Shown in pieces: positions 1-11,870 of a DNA stretch of 64,000 nucleotides. How positions within the stretch are numbered: position 1 is the stretch's first letter; the number at the start of each line of letters is the position of its first letter. The translations under genes were made by a program, and so were the position numbers. The stretch spans positions 1,358,171 to 1,422,170 of the forward strand of contig JAJEKV010000037.1 in NCBI GenBank assembly GCA_021234155.1, read 5' to 3'. The notes beneath the pieces are model-generated. The model saw nothing but the letters and a program-made list of their open reading frames with translations. It searched no databases and was not told where the DNA came from. Source of the stretch: Isoetes taiwanensis. Its lineage: Eukaryota > Streptophyta > Lycopodiopsida > Isoetales > Isoetaceae.

Positions 1-1
1 A

Positions 2-100
2 ATGGGAGCAAATAGAATTTGGGAAAAGGCTGACCCGGTGGCCAGCGATCAGGTGATCATAGAAGATGGCGAGGAGGAGCTGGACCCGGATCTCTTTTGA
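2..100 (+). CDS. C-terminal end of an unidentified protein (partial)
   Basis: An open frame of 32 codons enters at the left edge and ends at TGA (98-100). It is acidic at its end (several Glu/Asp residues before a final DPDLF). The following bases are AT-rich with repeated 'atgtaatctgaaatgt' and look like a 3' UTR. Acidic tails of this kind occur at the end of plant hAT transposases, but nothing visible here proves that. The start lies outside the window or the Met at base 2 is internal. Confidence 0.3.
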   Translation: MGANRIWEKADPVASDQVIIEDGEEELDPDLF

Positions 101-1640
101 TAGACCTACGGGGAATGAAAGCAAGTGTATATAAAAGTTTTGTTTCTCATGTAATCTGAAATGTTTAATACAAATCCTCGCATGTAATCTGAAATGTAAC
201 CTTATGTAATCATTTTATATGTTTAATATAAATCTTCACTCTTCAATCTTTTTGTTTAATTGGCCGGTGAAAGTGACACCTGAAAAAATTACATTAAGGA
301 TGAGCGGAATGGAGACGGAGAAACACATGATGAAACCCACCATTGGAAATCTGTCACATCAAATGCAAGGTCAATCATTCAAAAGGCTTTTGCGGGGAAA
401 GATTAGAGGAAACCCTAAATCTAGTTTTGCATGCAGACATTGGCTTATCCCCGATCCGGCTATGGCGGAAGAAAACGAGAAGAAGAACACGGGCACAAAC
501 AATTTCGCCCGGTTCAAAGCGATCGCATCTGGTAGGACCTATCTTGGAGCAAATAAACCCGAGGAGCAGGCGGATATTAGAGGAAGCGGAAGACCCATGA
601 ATTTCGAGGTATTCTAGGCTTAAAACATAGGTTAATTCCTGATGGGCTTAAAAATTAGAAGCCAAAGCGGTGATAGGCGGGTTGCCTTTCTTATTACTAA
701 TGATGTTGTTTTACCGGGATGCGGTCGAAAGACTTAACAGAGCTGGTGCGGCCGACAGGGGGGTTCTGGGGGGTGGTGTATGATTACGAGGATGAGTTCT
801 CAGCTCTCTCCATGCTTGAGGAAGAGGATATGTTCATCCAACTAAAGCGGGAAATGATCCATGCTTCAGCCATTAAAAAGTGCTCAACGGGCCGGATGCA
901 TGGAGACACAACAACACGAGACAATACTTTATGAATCAGTATCATAAGTGGGAGCGAGAAGCGAAAGCTCATGTTTTAGTGTTCTTGGATTACACCAACT
1001 ATTCAGCGAAACACTTGATGAAATCTTGAACATACTTGGAAGAAGAAGAGTTTCTGAGATCTCACAATGCGGGGATCGATTGAGGCCGATAGCGTGTATG
1101 TCATCATTAACCTCTTCAAAACAGCTCGGGGTTATAGTTTTCCACGATTTTTACGCATACTTCATTGCATAAGATGTATGAACTATTCTACGGGTATGGT
1201 AGATTTCCATATGTATTTTCTCCCTTTGAAATATAAAAACAACGTTTGTATCACCACGAGTTTTACCACATTTTTCACCGGCTTTCACCACAGTTTCACC
1301 ATAATCGGCCGGGGGCATTGACCATTTTTGACCGGTCGAGAAAATGGAATGGCTCTCGATTCCTGATAGTATCTTGGTGATTTTGGTGACGGCAATATAT
1401 GGATCCCAAATTAGGTCCCTGAATTGATATGAGGCCAAAATTCATTAAGCTCTGCTTTGTGTAAAAGATTCTTGCAAGGCCACTAACTTTTGCTTCAGGG
1501 AATTCTGTGTTTTTCTTTTCAGTTTCTTTTGAACTCTATTTCTTTTGAACCCGAGCCAATTTCCATCAAATTTCAAATTTCAATCAATTTCAATTGTTGG
1601 TGTTTCATAGTATTTTAAATTCTTTGGTATCTGAGGCCAG
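101..1640. other. gene-poor flank with short decayed ORFs
   Basis: No gene can be supported. The best coding-like stretch is 719-934 on the plus strand (about 70 codons, acidic), with further short frames to about 1,170 suggesting a frame-broken exon. From 1,440 the DNA is AT-rich and low in complexity. Confidence 0.3.
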
Positions 1641-2215
1641 ACACTGAGGCCAATTTACAAGGTAAAACATTTAAGTACAAGGTATAACAAAACCAAGGTA
1701 AAACATGTAAGTACAACAGAATTAGAAAAAGACACAAGGCACAAATTTACACAAGGCACAAGGTATAACAAAACCACAAATTTACAGAAAGGGACAAGGC
1801 CATCATCCACATTAAAGAAGGCACTAAGGCACGGATTCTGAAAGGCACAAGGCCTCGATTCTGATCGGCCTACAAGGCCATTACAATTAAAGGCACTAAG
1901 GCTGGATTAAACAAAAAGGCACAAGGCACTGATTAAACTGAAGGCATAATAAAAAGGTATTACAAAACCAATTGATTAAAACAGAAAACAAAACCAGAAA
2001 TTTTCAAAAAGGCACAAGGCCATCATATATTACAATAGGCACTAAGGCACCGTATTCTGAAGGGTCGGCCAGACCATTATATTTCAAAGGCACTAAGGCA
2101 CATTTTCACGTAAAGAATCGTTACAAAGAAAGGCACTAAGGCCATTACAAAGAAAGGCACTACGACCTATAGCATCTTTTTTAAAAAAAATTACAAAGGC
2201 ACAAAAGGCACATTT
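1640..2215. repeat. degenerate short-unit array (AAGGCACTAAGGC type)
   Basis: About 570 bp consist mostly of variants of AAGGCACAAGGC and AAGGCACTAAGGC separated by A-rich spacers. Units are 10-13 bp and poorly ordered, as in an old, diverged microsatellite-like array. A poly-A tract follows at 2,231-2,250. Confidence 0.7.
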
Positions 2216-3109
2216 TTAGAAGAACTTGATCAAAAAAAAAAAAAAAAAAAACAAAACATGTCTTCATGATTCTTTGGGACTTCAAGCTTCATCTGTAAGA
2301 AAAGTTCGAGAAAGTTAAAAGCTCTATGGGAAAGAAAGCAAAAAATGATATTGCATCGCGACTTACTCTCTAGCCAATTTTGAAATTCAAAAAAAATTCT
2401 TCTTCTTACGGGTCCGGTCTTCTTCTTCAGCGGTTGTCTCGGTTAAGCTCCGGACCTCATCTTACGAATCATACTCTTGCTCCTCGGAAGAATCCGCGTC
2501 GGAGGAATCGAATTCTGAAGAATCCACCTCTTCTAAAAGCTTCGAAAGAGAGTATTGAGCTGCTTTGGAATCGGGCTTTCTTGTATTGATTGCTTTGCTT
2601 TCGGGGCTTTCAACGAAAGAGAGTATTACGCGGAGCTGCTGTATTGAGGGGGTCTTCTTTGGGCTCATGCAAAGGAATTATCAAGAACCTATGCCATAAC
2701 TTCGCGAAGAGCTCTCGGCAAAGGTAAAGAAATTAAGGCCCTAGCTTGGAAGGGCCGGCGAGGCGAGGCGGGGCCCGGGGGCGGGGCGGCCGGCACGTGT
2801 TTGGGAGAATTGGGCGATGCTTCTCCCTCCGACCATAACCTATAAAGGCTGGCGTGAAATTAATTTAAATGAGGCTACGATTTTAGGATTTCGTACCATT
2901 AGTATCTTAATCGTAATGATTTGGTAGGATACGAATAATTACCTCGTAATGACCATAATTTTATTTTCTAAAAAAATAAATAAAAAATATCTATCCTGAA
3001 ATGGCCATTCTTTTTTGGACACCAATCATATTATGTTGTCTTGGCACTTGTTTAGTAATTTTAGTTATAATTAGCTAGTGTAAATTGATTGTTGACTTCA
3101 ATTGTTGAC
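2216..3109. other. no recognisable gene; short GC-rich block
   Basis: Contains a poly-A run, a Ser-rich frame (2,400-2,660) that I regard as chance, and a GC-rich block with GGCGAGGCGGGGC-like runs near 2,750-2,800. Nothing else identified. Confidence 0.4.
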
Positions 3110-3545
3110 GTACGCTTCACCAAACATGTTGGTCAATGAAACATGTAAAGGCTCAAGCATACCTAGGGTCCAACATGCCAAGGTGGCTCAAACATGCCAC
3201 CTAGGCTCCAACAGGCCACATGATTCACCACATGATTCACCAAATGCACCACATGATCCACCACATGCACCATTTCCATCACCAAACATGTTGGTCAATG
3301 AACGTCAAACATGTAACAAAGGTCATGTAAAGGCTCAAGCATGCCAAGGTGGCTCAAATATGCCACCTAGGCTCAAACATGCCAAGGTGGCTCAAACATG
3401 CACCTAGGCTCCAACATGCCACGTAAGCTCCAACATGCCACCTATGGTTCACCACATGATTCACCACATGGTTCACCAAATGCACCACATGATTCACCAC
3501 ATGCACCATTTGCATCACCACATCTATCACGACATGTATCACCAC
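3110..3545. repeat. short-unit arrays: 19-bp CCAACATGCCA type and CACCACATG type
   Basis: 3,110-3,440 carries reverse-strand units of the same 19-bp family that forms the large arrays at 32.1-33.0 and 36.7-37.5 kb (unit GTGGCATGTTGGAGCCTAG on the plus strand there). It merges into a second array with units like ACCACATGATTC/ACCACATGCACC up to about 3,545. The open frames on both strands are by-products of the repeat. Confidence 0.75.
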
Positions 3546-3958
3546 ATTGTCATGAATCTTTGAATACATTAATTTCTTCTGGAGATTTGAACTCCACCAG
3601 AGTGTTGCTCTGGTCAGCCAGAAAAGTCTATTGTATACAATAGTATACAACAATGTACATTAGAGTGTCAATGAAAGAATAGGTTACAAGAATAACCTCT
3701 TTGGTTACAATAATACAAACATGTGATTACAAGTAAAGATCTATTGATCTGTCAACCTCGACTTCATTACTAGAGCAAGTGCTTCACAACATCAATCATC
3801 ATTACGGCGTGTCCAACATTTCGCCACTAGAAATTGGTACACCACTGCAACAAACATATCGGGCCTCACATTGGATGAGTAATACCTTCAAATTCTGAAC
3901 TCACCTTGCCTTTGGGATAGTATGTCCAAGTCTCGCGTTACTGCAGCCACAACTTTCT
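3546..3958. other. no gene seen
   Basis: Unique-looking AT-rich sequence between the repeat array and the next coding remnant. No structured feature recognised. Confidence 0.3.
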
Positions 3959-4388
3959 TTACAAAGACACATATAGCGGGACCACCGACCCAGCAATCGG
4001 TGAGTGGGGGGAACTTGTAATTTTCTTGTGGCTTGACTTTATGGTGCTTGGGAATTTTGTGTTTGCATCCTCAACAAAACTCATGAGAGGCTCGGGCCCT
4101 TGTACATTTCTAGGTTTGTCAAAATGGTACACACACGGCTGACATTTAAGCGGTGACCTCCAAGACCTACAATGACATACAACGTCGGTCTTTGGCGATA
4201 ACATCTTTGGCGAGAATGGTACATTCCGAAATTGCAAGTTGAGGGTTCAACAGTTTGTCCTTTGAAGCAAGCTCGTTCGACAGTAATGTGTAAATGGATG
4301 GATCCATGAAATGGAACCTATGTTCCATGTCATGCTTGATGCAGAATTGGTGCATACACACCTTAAAGTCAAAGATGCGGTAAAACAA
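3959..4388 (-). pseudogene. possible C48 (Ulp1-like) protease remnant
   Basis: Two overlapping minus-strand frames (4,388-4,167 and 4,237-3,959) read as one broken exon. The first has a segment like HRFHFMDPS and the second ends in GSVVPLYVS where C48 peptidases have a GSVxCGYYV segment around the catalytic Cys. C48 domains commonly accompany plant EnSpm/CACTA proteins. The catalytic Cys is not visible in the present frame, so the copy is broken or mis-sequenced. The family call is inference. Confidence 0.3.
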
Positions 4389-4849
4389 GATGATTTAAGA
4401 AACAACAGAAGACTTCAAATCTGAGTTGTTTACATTAAATTACTAACCTCATGAAGAAATGGACTATCCTGTCACTGAACCAATTCCTACTTTTCTCCAA
4501 TAACAAGGTTGCATATTAAACGGGAGCAAAAGGAATATTCCTCAAAGATTCCCCTTTTTTTCAAAAAAGGAGCTAAAATGAGGCAAAAAAAATTATTTTG
4601 GTCATAAAATTGCATTTTGACCCCCCCCCAAAATCACTCATTTTTTTGTGCAAAGAGAACATTGACTATGTCAAAGTGACACTTTCCCTAACAGTTAGAA
4701 TTTGCCTGGAGTGTGTTTTTTGGAAAAACCACTAATCTAAGTGTACGTCCTACACAACATTTTGTTAGCTTGGATTGTATTCCAGAAAAGGTGCTTTTAG
4801 GTTATAATGAGTCATTTTTTAATGATGTAATTTTTTAAAGTACCAAAAT

Positions 4850-5310
4850 TATATTCTGGAATACACTTTTGCTATTCGAGGATAATAGAAGTGTATTCCG
4901 GAATACACTTTTGCTTTTCTTAAAAGTCAAAATGTATTCCAGAATACAATTTTGTTTTGGCTCGAATCCAAAGTGTATTCCGGAATACACTTTTGCTGTA
5001 CAAGTTTTTGAGACTCAACAATGATCTTGCAATTTTCCAGGTTTTTCGGGTTTTCGGGTTTTCGGAGATTTTTTTATGTGGAAAAACAAACCAACAACAA
5101 CTAGATTTTTAGGCATTTTCAATTTATTTTGATGACCTTTCAATTTTTTTTATTTATTTTGTGTGGATACAGGGTCATGGTTTTTTTAAATAATAAAGCG
5201 ATTTTGATATTTTTGTTTTTAAGTCCAGGGGTACTGGATTTTGGTTGCAAATCATAAGAGGGAAATGTATTCCGGAATACACTTTGTATTCCAGAATACA
5301 TTTTGGTATT
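4850..5310. repeat. cluster of GTGTATTCCRGAATACAC palindromes
   Basis: Near-perfect palindromes of 14-18 bp (GTGTATTCCGGAATACAC and variants with CAG or CTG at the centre) recur about every 40-90 bp: near 4,853, 4,890, 4,930, 4,972, 5,267 and 5,286, usually followed by TTTTG. Two more lie at about 5,762 and 5,781. Confidence 0.8.
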
Positions 5311-7018
5311 TTTGTTTTCTGCTTTCGCTAAGGCGATCTTCCCTTGCAAACCTCGGGCTACCATTTCGAAGTGGCGATGGCTTTGGCATTGGTGTTGGCT
5401 ATAGGCTGAGCCATGGCGCTGGCCTTCAAAGTTCGTTTGTGCTAGTTTAGGGTTTTTGCCTAAAGTTCGCTGCCGAAAGTTTGATTTCGGCCTGTGTTGA
5501 AGCATCTGGCAACTTGCAAACCTATGTTGGAGCATCTGGCGACTTCGAAGCAGATAATTTGCTAGGTAATTTTCGCAGACCTTTGGTGATGCGACAAGAA
5601 GAATCGAGGATACTTGTTAATAAACATTATGAAGGATACAAGAAAAATAGAGGGATACTGGATCACGGTGCTAAAATAGAGTGGAAAATGTAATAAGCAT
5701 TATGAAGGATACAAGAAAAATGGAGGGATACTGGATCAAGGTGCTAAAATAAAGTGGAAAATGTATTCTGGAATATGTTTTGTATTCCAGAATAGGTTTT
5801 TAGTTCAGACGGGAAAGGGGGCGAATTTTTTTTCCGCCTCCTCTGGCGCAATCCGGCGATCTACTTAGGCTAGTGATGGCGGCCCTTAGATTAGGGTCTC
5901 TCAAGATTTATGGGTGTGGACGGATCTCTAGACGGATCTGTGGATGGATTTATTAAGGATTCAGTGGAAGGTTTTTGCAGTTAAGGATTTGTGATTCGAT
6001 CTTCTCGTTCCTGCTGTTTGGTAGCAGAAACTCGTTTCTTGCTGCCTGTTTCTTGCTGCTGCTTCTCGTTCTCGTTAGCAACTGCTTGGTAGCAGAAAAA
6101 GCTTGGAGTCACAATTCAGTACTGATTTCTAACTGGAGGCTTAGGGAGGAACTGCCAATCTTGACCAAAGCCTTTGTTCAATTCAAATGAGTAAGTCTAT
6201 CTCCTCTTTTAGGATGAACATTAACTGTTATTTCTTAGTAAGAGTTCCAAATGCTTTGATCTGTTACTTGACCGTTATCCATCTTCAGACCTGGTTGCTT
6301 TACATGTGATTCTCTGCATTGAAGAGGCAACAAGCCTTTTGACGTCCATGTCTATGCATCTGTTTGTGTTTGTGTAACGCCAACAAGTTGTGGCTATTTC
6401 TGCTAAAGTATCATACGATTTTCTGAGTTCTTCAAGTTTTGTTTAGCATTGCCTCATCGTAGGCAATAAATGGGCACGTTTTTTCCACAAGAAGCACATG
6501 ATAAAAATGCTTTTGTGGCTTAAATTTTTAGTCCAAACCCAGTGCCAATATCTGAAGGTTAAGCATAGCCTGTCTCTACATCATCAATTTGCTGCAGTAA
6601 ATTTTGAATGACCATTAAGGTTTTATGTTGCAACATCATTCATCCAATTGTTCAAAATCGTTTGTCTACCTATTTGAAGCTATTTATAACTCTCCATCAT
6701 TTCTTATGTTTAGCACATTCACATGTTAAGGAGGATATGAATTTGCAAAAAGAAATACCTAACTTCTTTGAAAAAATGTTGAAGATGAAGTCGAAGACTT
6801 TGTCTAATGGAAAGAGTACAAGTTCTTACCTTCAATACATGTATCTTGTTTATGAATGATAATTTAATATATTGTACAAATATTTTTGCAGCACCTGCAG
6901 TGGCTTCCCATGGCCTATGGCAAGGATCATTCAAGAACAAGAGTTTTTCCAAGTTATGAATTTTGATAAAAAGGAATTGGATGCATCTTTCAAGCAGGCT
7001 GCAGATGTGTTGCACAAC
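5311..7018. other. interior of the TIR-bounded region; no gene recognised
   Basis: Short frames at 5,481-5,693, 5,975-6,190 and 6,608-6,859 have no domain that I recognise. 5,590-5,760 contains two copies of a 60-bp piece (TTATGAAGGATACAAGAAAAA). Intron-like AT-rich DNA dominates. Confidence 0.35.
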
Positions 7019-7091
7019 CATCATTAGGATCTGAGCATATGGACAACCATCATTAGGATCTGAACATATGGACAACCATCATTATGATCTG
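7019..7091. repeat. 29-bp tandem repeat, about 2.7 copies
   Basis: The unit starting CAACCATCATTAGGATCTGA is repeated almost exactly three times; the third copy has T for G within ATTAGGATC. Confidence 0.85.
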
Positions 7092-7602
7092 AAGTGTTAC
7101 ACGCAGAAACCAAGATAAGCACAAGCTTGAAAATGGCAAAATGCCAATTCCAATATGAAGGCAGGCATGGCGTTTCCTTGGTTTTCGCCTCTAAATTGGG
7201 TTGTCTTTGGGTTGATAAATGTAGGTGTTATGCGAACTACTCTTTCAATGCCTTAATAAAGGTGTTTACGATAACTCATCTATTCTGCAGAGAAAAGAGT
7301 TAGAACTGAGGACTCGGTTAATCCAGTCTCTGTAAAAGAGAGAGTGCATAAAATAGACCAAATCGAATGCAATGAAATATTTGTAAAAGAAAAAGTTTCA
7401 AAAGTGGACCAAAATGATTCTTGTTCTATGTCTAGTCAAACTGAAGAAGTTACACGCCAAGCACCCTAAGGGAGTGTTGCTAATAATGAATCTTATTTTG
7501 ACCAAGTACCTCTTACATTGTTATTTATTATTATTATCAATTTTAGTTGTAAATAAGATCCTCTTTAATGTGTTCAGTTATTATCACAAGCGTCAAAGTT
7601 TC

Positions 7603-7838
7603 CCCGGGGGATTCACATTTGTTGGGCGTACAGAACATGTGAGTTCAACTATAGGGGGTTTTTTCGACCACTTTACGTAGGCATACTTACCATTAAGGGG
7701 TTTTTTCACCACTATTTGGGGTAAACTATATACTTTAGGGGTTAAATTAGCTCTCATAAGCCAGTATACTAGGGGGATTTTTGGCCACCCCTTGAACGCA
7801 GATGGCATATCCCCTTTGTTATAAGTGAATCCCCCGGG
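7603..7838. mobile_element. 236-bp hAT-like MITE with 8-bp target duplication
   Basis: Perfect 14-bp terminal inverted repeats (CCCGGGGGATTCAC at 7,603-7,616; complement at 7,825-7,838) are flanked by the direct repeat AAAGTTTC at 7,595-7,602 and 7,839-7,846. An 8-bp duplication is the hallmark of hAT elements. The interior has no coding capacity. It sits inside the larger TIR-bounded region. Confidence 0.75.
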
Positions 7839-7884
7839 AAAGTTTCCAGCACAACACCAGCACAACACATAGGCAACATGTTGT

Positions 7885-8055
7885 TCCAGAATATATATTT
7901 GATTTCTTAGAAAGCAAAGGTGTATTCCAGAATACACATTTGCTTTCCTAGGAAATTAAACGTGTATTCCGGAATTCTCTGAAAATCCAAAGTGTATTCT
8001 GGAATACATGTTTGTTTTTTAGAAAAGCATAAGTGTATTCCAGAATACCCTTTTC
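7885..8055. repeat. second cluster of TGTATTCCRGAATACA palindromes
   Basis: Copies near 7,920, 7,963 (half), 7,990 and 8,033, each about 40 bp apart and followed by TTTG, match those at 4.85-5.3 kb. The two clusters lie towards opposite ends of the 4.5-8.56 kb region, as subterminal repeats of a DNA transposon would. Confidence 0.75.
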
Positions 8056-8820
8056 GTTTTACATTTTTTGTTTTATGTGCCCTAGTGTTCATTTGTTTAC
8101 TTGATTATTTTCTTGTTTTTCATTCAGCCAATAGATCGTCATAACATGTCAAACATGTTTGATGGAACAACTAAACGTGGAGACTTGGGACAGATACCCA
8201 ATTGCAACGTCTGACAAGCATATTGTTCAATATGCACCAAATTTTGAGGATGCCAAATTAATGTACTGAAAATTTTTAAAGAAATAATAATTATTTTTTC
8301 TTCTCTATTTTGATGTTTTTGATATCTCACTTTTAGAGATTACGTATTCATGCCTACATTTTGCCATTTTCAAGGGTATTTCTTTGCAAAAAATAAACTT
8401 GTCACTTAATGAGGGGCCAAAATGAGGGGAAAAAAAAATGAACCCTCTGAAATTTTCAAGTTTATCAAAAAAGGCCAATTTTTAGAGCATGATGTTTTTT
8501 TAAAGGGAATCTTTGAAACGGGAGTGCTGCAACACTCCCGTTTAATTTGCAATCTTGTTCAATATTCTGATTGCCTCTTGATCAAGCACAAGTGGCTCCT
8601 GCTGTCCTTTAAACACTTCAAGTGGCAAGTGTTCTGGTCGGATGTGCGCTCTTAACATTGCAGTCCTCGTGCTGGTGGTGTAAGTTTACATTCAGCAAAT
8701 GGAAGATCATTGAAAACCTTGAGGAACATTGAAATAGCCAAGAAATGAACAATTGAAGTAAAACTTTGTTTATATTAAAAAGTCAAGAGAGGTTACATCA
8801 TATACACAATAATACTATTT

Positions 8821-9400
8821 CTAGGCTTTAGTTCTATGTTTTTTCATCATATTAATACAAATTTGACTCTCAGTGTCAAACATATTGACATTTTGTTGCT
8901 TTTCGACATAACTTTGCACATTCCACGCCTTCAGAACCCACTGAAGCCAAACCTTTAGATCATTCATGAGGAAATTGCCATCTACTCTGTCGGGGCTCCG
9001 GTTTGTTTGGGCCAGATCATGGTGTTTAGGCGCATTGAGGTACCCTTTGTATCTGCTGTCATCAATGAGAAGCCGTTTCTCTTTTGTGAAACACGGAAAT
9101 TAAATAAGTAGACCTTTTTCAGTGCTTCAAAAAAATTGGCTTTTCTTTGTTAAATAAATTTGTGTTGGTACAGCGATCGACTCCATATGAACTTGAATTT
9201 GTCCTTGTGTTTCATCAATGCTCCCTTAACTATGACTCTCAAGTTTTGAGCACATGCAGGCTGGACCAAAGTGCTATATGAAAATTACTGATTTGCACCA
9301 ATCTATGAACTTCGGCCCGGCTGGTCTAGTTACTACCCACTTGGTTACGGTAAGTGTGATCAACTTAACATCATCTTCTTTAGCGGTGGGTATGGACTCA
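8821..9400 (-). pseudogene. C-terminal exons of an unidentified protein
   Basis: The minus strand is open for about 88 codons from 9,089 to a TAG at 8,821-8,823 and looks coding (balanced composition, ends KKHRTKA). Upstream, 9,180-9,360 reads as WVVTRPAGPKF and then, after a frame change, VIVKGALMKHKDKF, consistent with one gene broken by an indel. I do not recognise the family. A possible acceptor TTTCACAAAAG precedes the last exon. Confidence 0.4.
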
Positions 9401-10286
9401 CTCTTGTCATAGCTTCTACCCGAAACTCCATTGTAGTAAAAACAAGCGGATTGGGCTTAACCTTGTAGTCTTACGCATGGGCGAGTTGGTCTTGGGGCTG
9501 GAAACTTCGCTTCGGCATTTCTTGGTGCGGGGCTGGAAAACTTCGCTTGGCATCTCTTCGTGTAGGGCTAGAAACTTCTGCTTGAGAATGTCTTGGAGGT
9601 GTCTTTTGCTTGGAATTCTGCTCTTGCTTTTCTCTCGAGACACTTCCGGTTTTGCAAAAATTTAACAGTCGGTAACTATATGGGTCAAATTAAAAAGAAA
9701 CTGACAGCCTGAAAGGTTGGAAGTTACCTTGTGACTTACATTCACCAAGCGATTTGTTCGGATCATAACACGATGCATCTGGCGATTTGGCGGTTGGTGT
9801 GGAGCATGACTTAATGCATCTGGCGATCTGGCGGTGTTGTCGGTTGGACACCCTCTTTGGAGCTTGACTTGATGCACCCTCTTGATTTGTTGACATCTCT
9901 TGATTTGTCAGGCTTCACGTAACCTTGATGTCTTGATTTGCGAGTTTCTATCGTGTCTAATGCTTTTGAAGGGGTGTGAGTGTCTTGTCCCCTAGCCCGA
10001 CCACATTGTACCTCTATATCTACAAAGTAGGGATGAAGAAGTAAGCTACATATCCCAATTGCATCAAACAAGACTTGGTTACCTTTGAGGGTAGAAAATA
10101 ATTCCCTTTTGGTGTGCTAGATGGACTCACATAGTCATTGCCACCCGGTATGAAACAGTTAGACCTGAATTAGTAAATGGCACCATGCTCGCAAACCTGG
10201 AATTGAATCACAATTGATTGTAACTATGCTTTGGTTTTTTAACTAAGCTCCGGACTTTTTACTCTCTTTTCTGATGTTCTGTTTTT
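9401..10286. other. low-complexity minus-strand frames; no gene recognised
   Basis: Several overlapping Ser/Arg/Lys-rich frames on both strands (9,416-10,071) contain repeated short words such as GATCTGGCG and CTTGATTTG. They may be a disordered region of the neighbouring minus-strand gene, but no domain supports this. Confidence 0.3.
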
Positions 10287-10615
10287 ATATATCTAAAGTG
10301 TCCTCTAAAATGAGCGAGCGATCTCATCCCATGGGGCACTTTAGATACACAAAACAGGAGAAGCAAAAGAGACACAGCCAGCCAGGATCTTGTTTTATGT
10401 CGGGCTTACTCCCTTTTCGAGTCTCACAGATGTATCTAATTAGCCACCGACAGTGGCGATGTCATCCCCTAGGAGGCAAATTAGATACATCAAGCGGAAA
10501 ACGAAGGAGACTAAGCCAGGCTTACTCTCTTTTTTAGTTTTCACCTTGATGTATCTAATTAGCCACCTAAAATGAGTGAGCGACCTCATCCTAGGGGGCA
10601 AATTAGACACATCAA
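10287..10615. repeat. three copies of a 60-75-bp hairpin element
   Basis: Each copy has arms like GATGTATCTAATTAGCC and GGCAAATTAGATACATC enclosing a related loop (AATGAGYGAGCGAYCTCATCC). Copies at about 10,287-10,355, 10,430-10,492 and 10,548-10,612. They are spaced about 120-140 bp apart, with conserved flanks (AGGAGAAGC... and ACTAAGCCAGG). Confidence 0.75.
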
Positions 10616-10931
10616 ACAGGACAAACGAAAGAGACTAAGCCAGGGTGAAAGATTAGGAAGTCCACTAATCCTAATTGGCATCTGTCCCTTACATCAGGCC
10701 CTTAGCATGTAAACTAAGCTACCTATAAGTGCTCACCTGTAAGTGCCTCAATAGCTTGAAGTTGCTTTTGATCCTCCCTACTCACACCTAAGGCTTGTAC
10801 CCATGCTGTAGAAAATTCATGACAACAATTCTCAATGCAACAGTGATTACAAATCCACGCAAAGTGAACGCATAAATTGTCAATGAGAATACAATTATAC
10901 TAAGCACTTCAGGAATTTTGTTATGAAGTAC

Positions 10932-11200
10932 CTCAAGAGGCCGAAGCGGACATGGAAGATGGTATTGGTGGCGCATTCGACAATCAAAGTTGGTAGTGGT
11001 TTCCCCATCCATTGGGAGGATCTTGCCACGAAATGGACAGCCACTACCATAATCTTCAGCCTTATCAAGGTGCGGAAGTAGTGGATCCAAGACAAATAAA
11101 GGAAGGCGGTCCTTGCAAGGCGAAAACTCTCTAACCTTGGTTCCGGCACTTTCAATGTTGTTGTGTTCCGCTTCCCGGCGGTGACCATGATTAAACTCCT
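10932..11200 (-). CDS. exon of an unidentified minus-strand gene
   Basis: The frame includes LPHLDKAEDYGSGCPFRGK and later CRMRHQYHLPCPLRPLE, with regularly spaced Cys/His, and ends at a possible donor (CTTGAG|GTACTTC, junction 10,932/10,931). It looks like a real exon, perhaps of the same gene as the 8.8-9.4 kb exons. Family unknown. Confidence 0.4.
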
Positions 11201-11499
11201 CGATTTTTGTGCGCTCAAGTTACGGTAATAGTTCCTTCATTTCAGCCTCGTATCTTGGCATATAGCCCTAATACCGTCTGCGCGACTTGGTTTATCCTTA
11301 ATCATTCCTTCCCATTTTTTAAATCTTTATTCATCTTCTCCGTCTGGAACTCAAGTTCTTTGAACCTTCATTTGTAGCACCTGCGAGCTTTGATCGCAAG
11401 TTTGCAACCTTGCCTTACACTCGAATCACTTCGATCTTGTAGAGTTGATCCATTCTCCCGGTGTCTGTTGAATTCAACGGAAAGTAATCCAAGGTTAGT

Positions 11500-11870
11500 A
11501 CCACATGACACAACAGGCACCACTTTACACACCACAAATTCCATCATGACAAACTTTGCACCACAAATGGCGTCATATTCACCACATGTGGTGTGGCATG
11601 TGGCACACCACATATGGCACCACAACGCACCCAAGGCACCACATATGGCAATCCATTACTTCGCACCACAAATGGCGTCAAAGACACCACATGTGGTGCA
11701 AAATGTGGATCCATAGTGGTGCCACATTAGACACCACATGTGGCACCACAATGCACAGAAGGCACCACATCCGGCAGGCATCCACCACTCCATATGTGGC
11801 AGATAGCGTGGTGCAATATTTAGCGCAGCAGTTGGCACCACATATGGCAGACAATCCACCATTCACAAGT
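11500..11870. repeat. degenerate CACCACATRTGGC array
   Basis: Twenty- to thirty-base units built on CACCACATGTGGCACCACA recur throughout; many words are near-palindromic (CCACATGTGG, CACATATG). Decayed units continue to about 12,030. The overlapping frames on both strands are repeat translation and not genes. Confidence 0.75.

Larger units (their letters stand above)
4500..8560. mobile_element. region bounded by inverted repeats (possible 4-kb TIR element)
   Basis: The left end (4,500-4,560) and right end (8,500-8,560) are inverted copies: ACAAGGTTGCATATTAAAC on the left corresponds to GTTTAATTTGCAATCTTGT on the right, followed inward by shared CAAAGATTCCC. The right arm also folds on itself (GGGAGTG ctg CAACACTCCC). 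No transposase domain is recognisable inside and no target duplication could be fixed. Confidence 0.4.
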
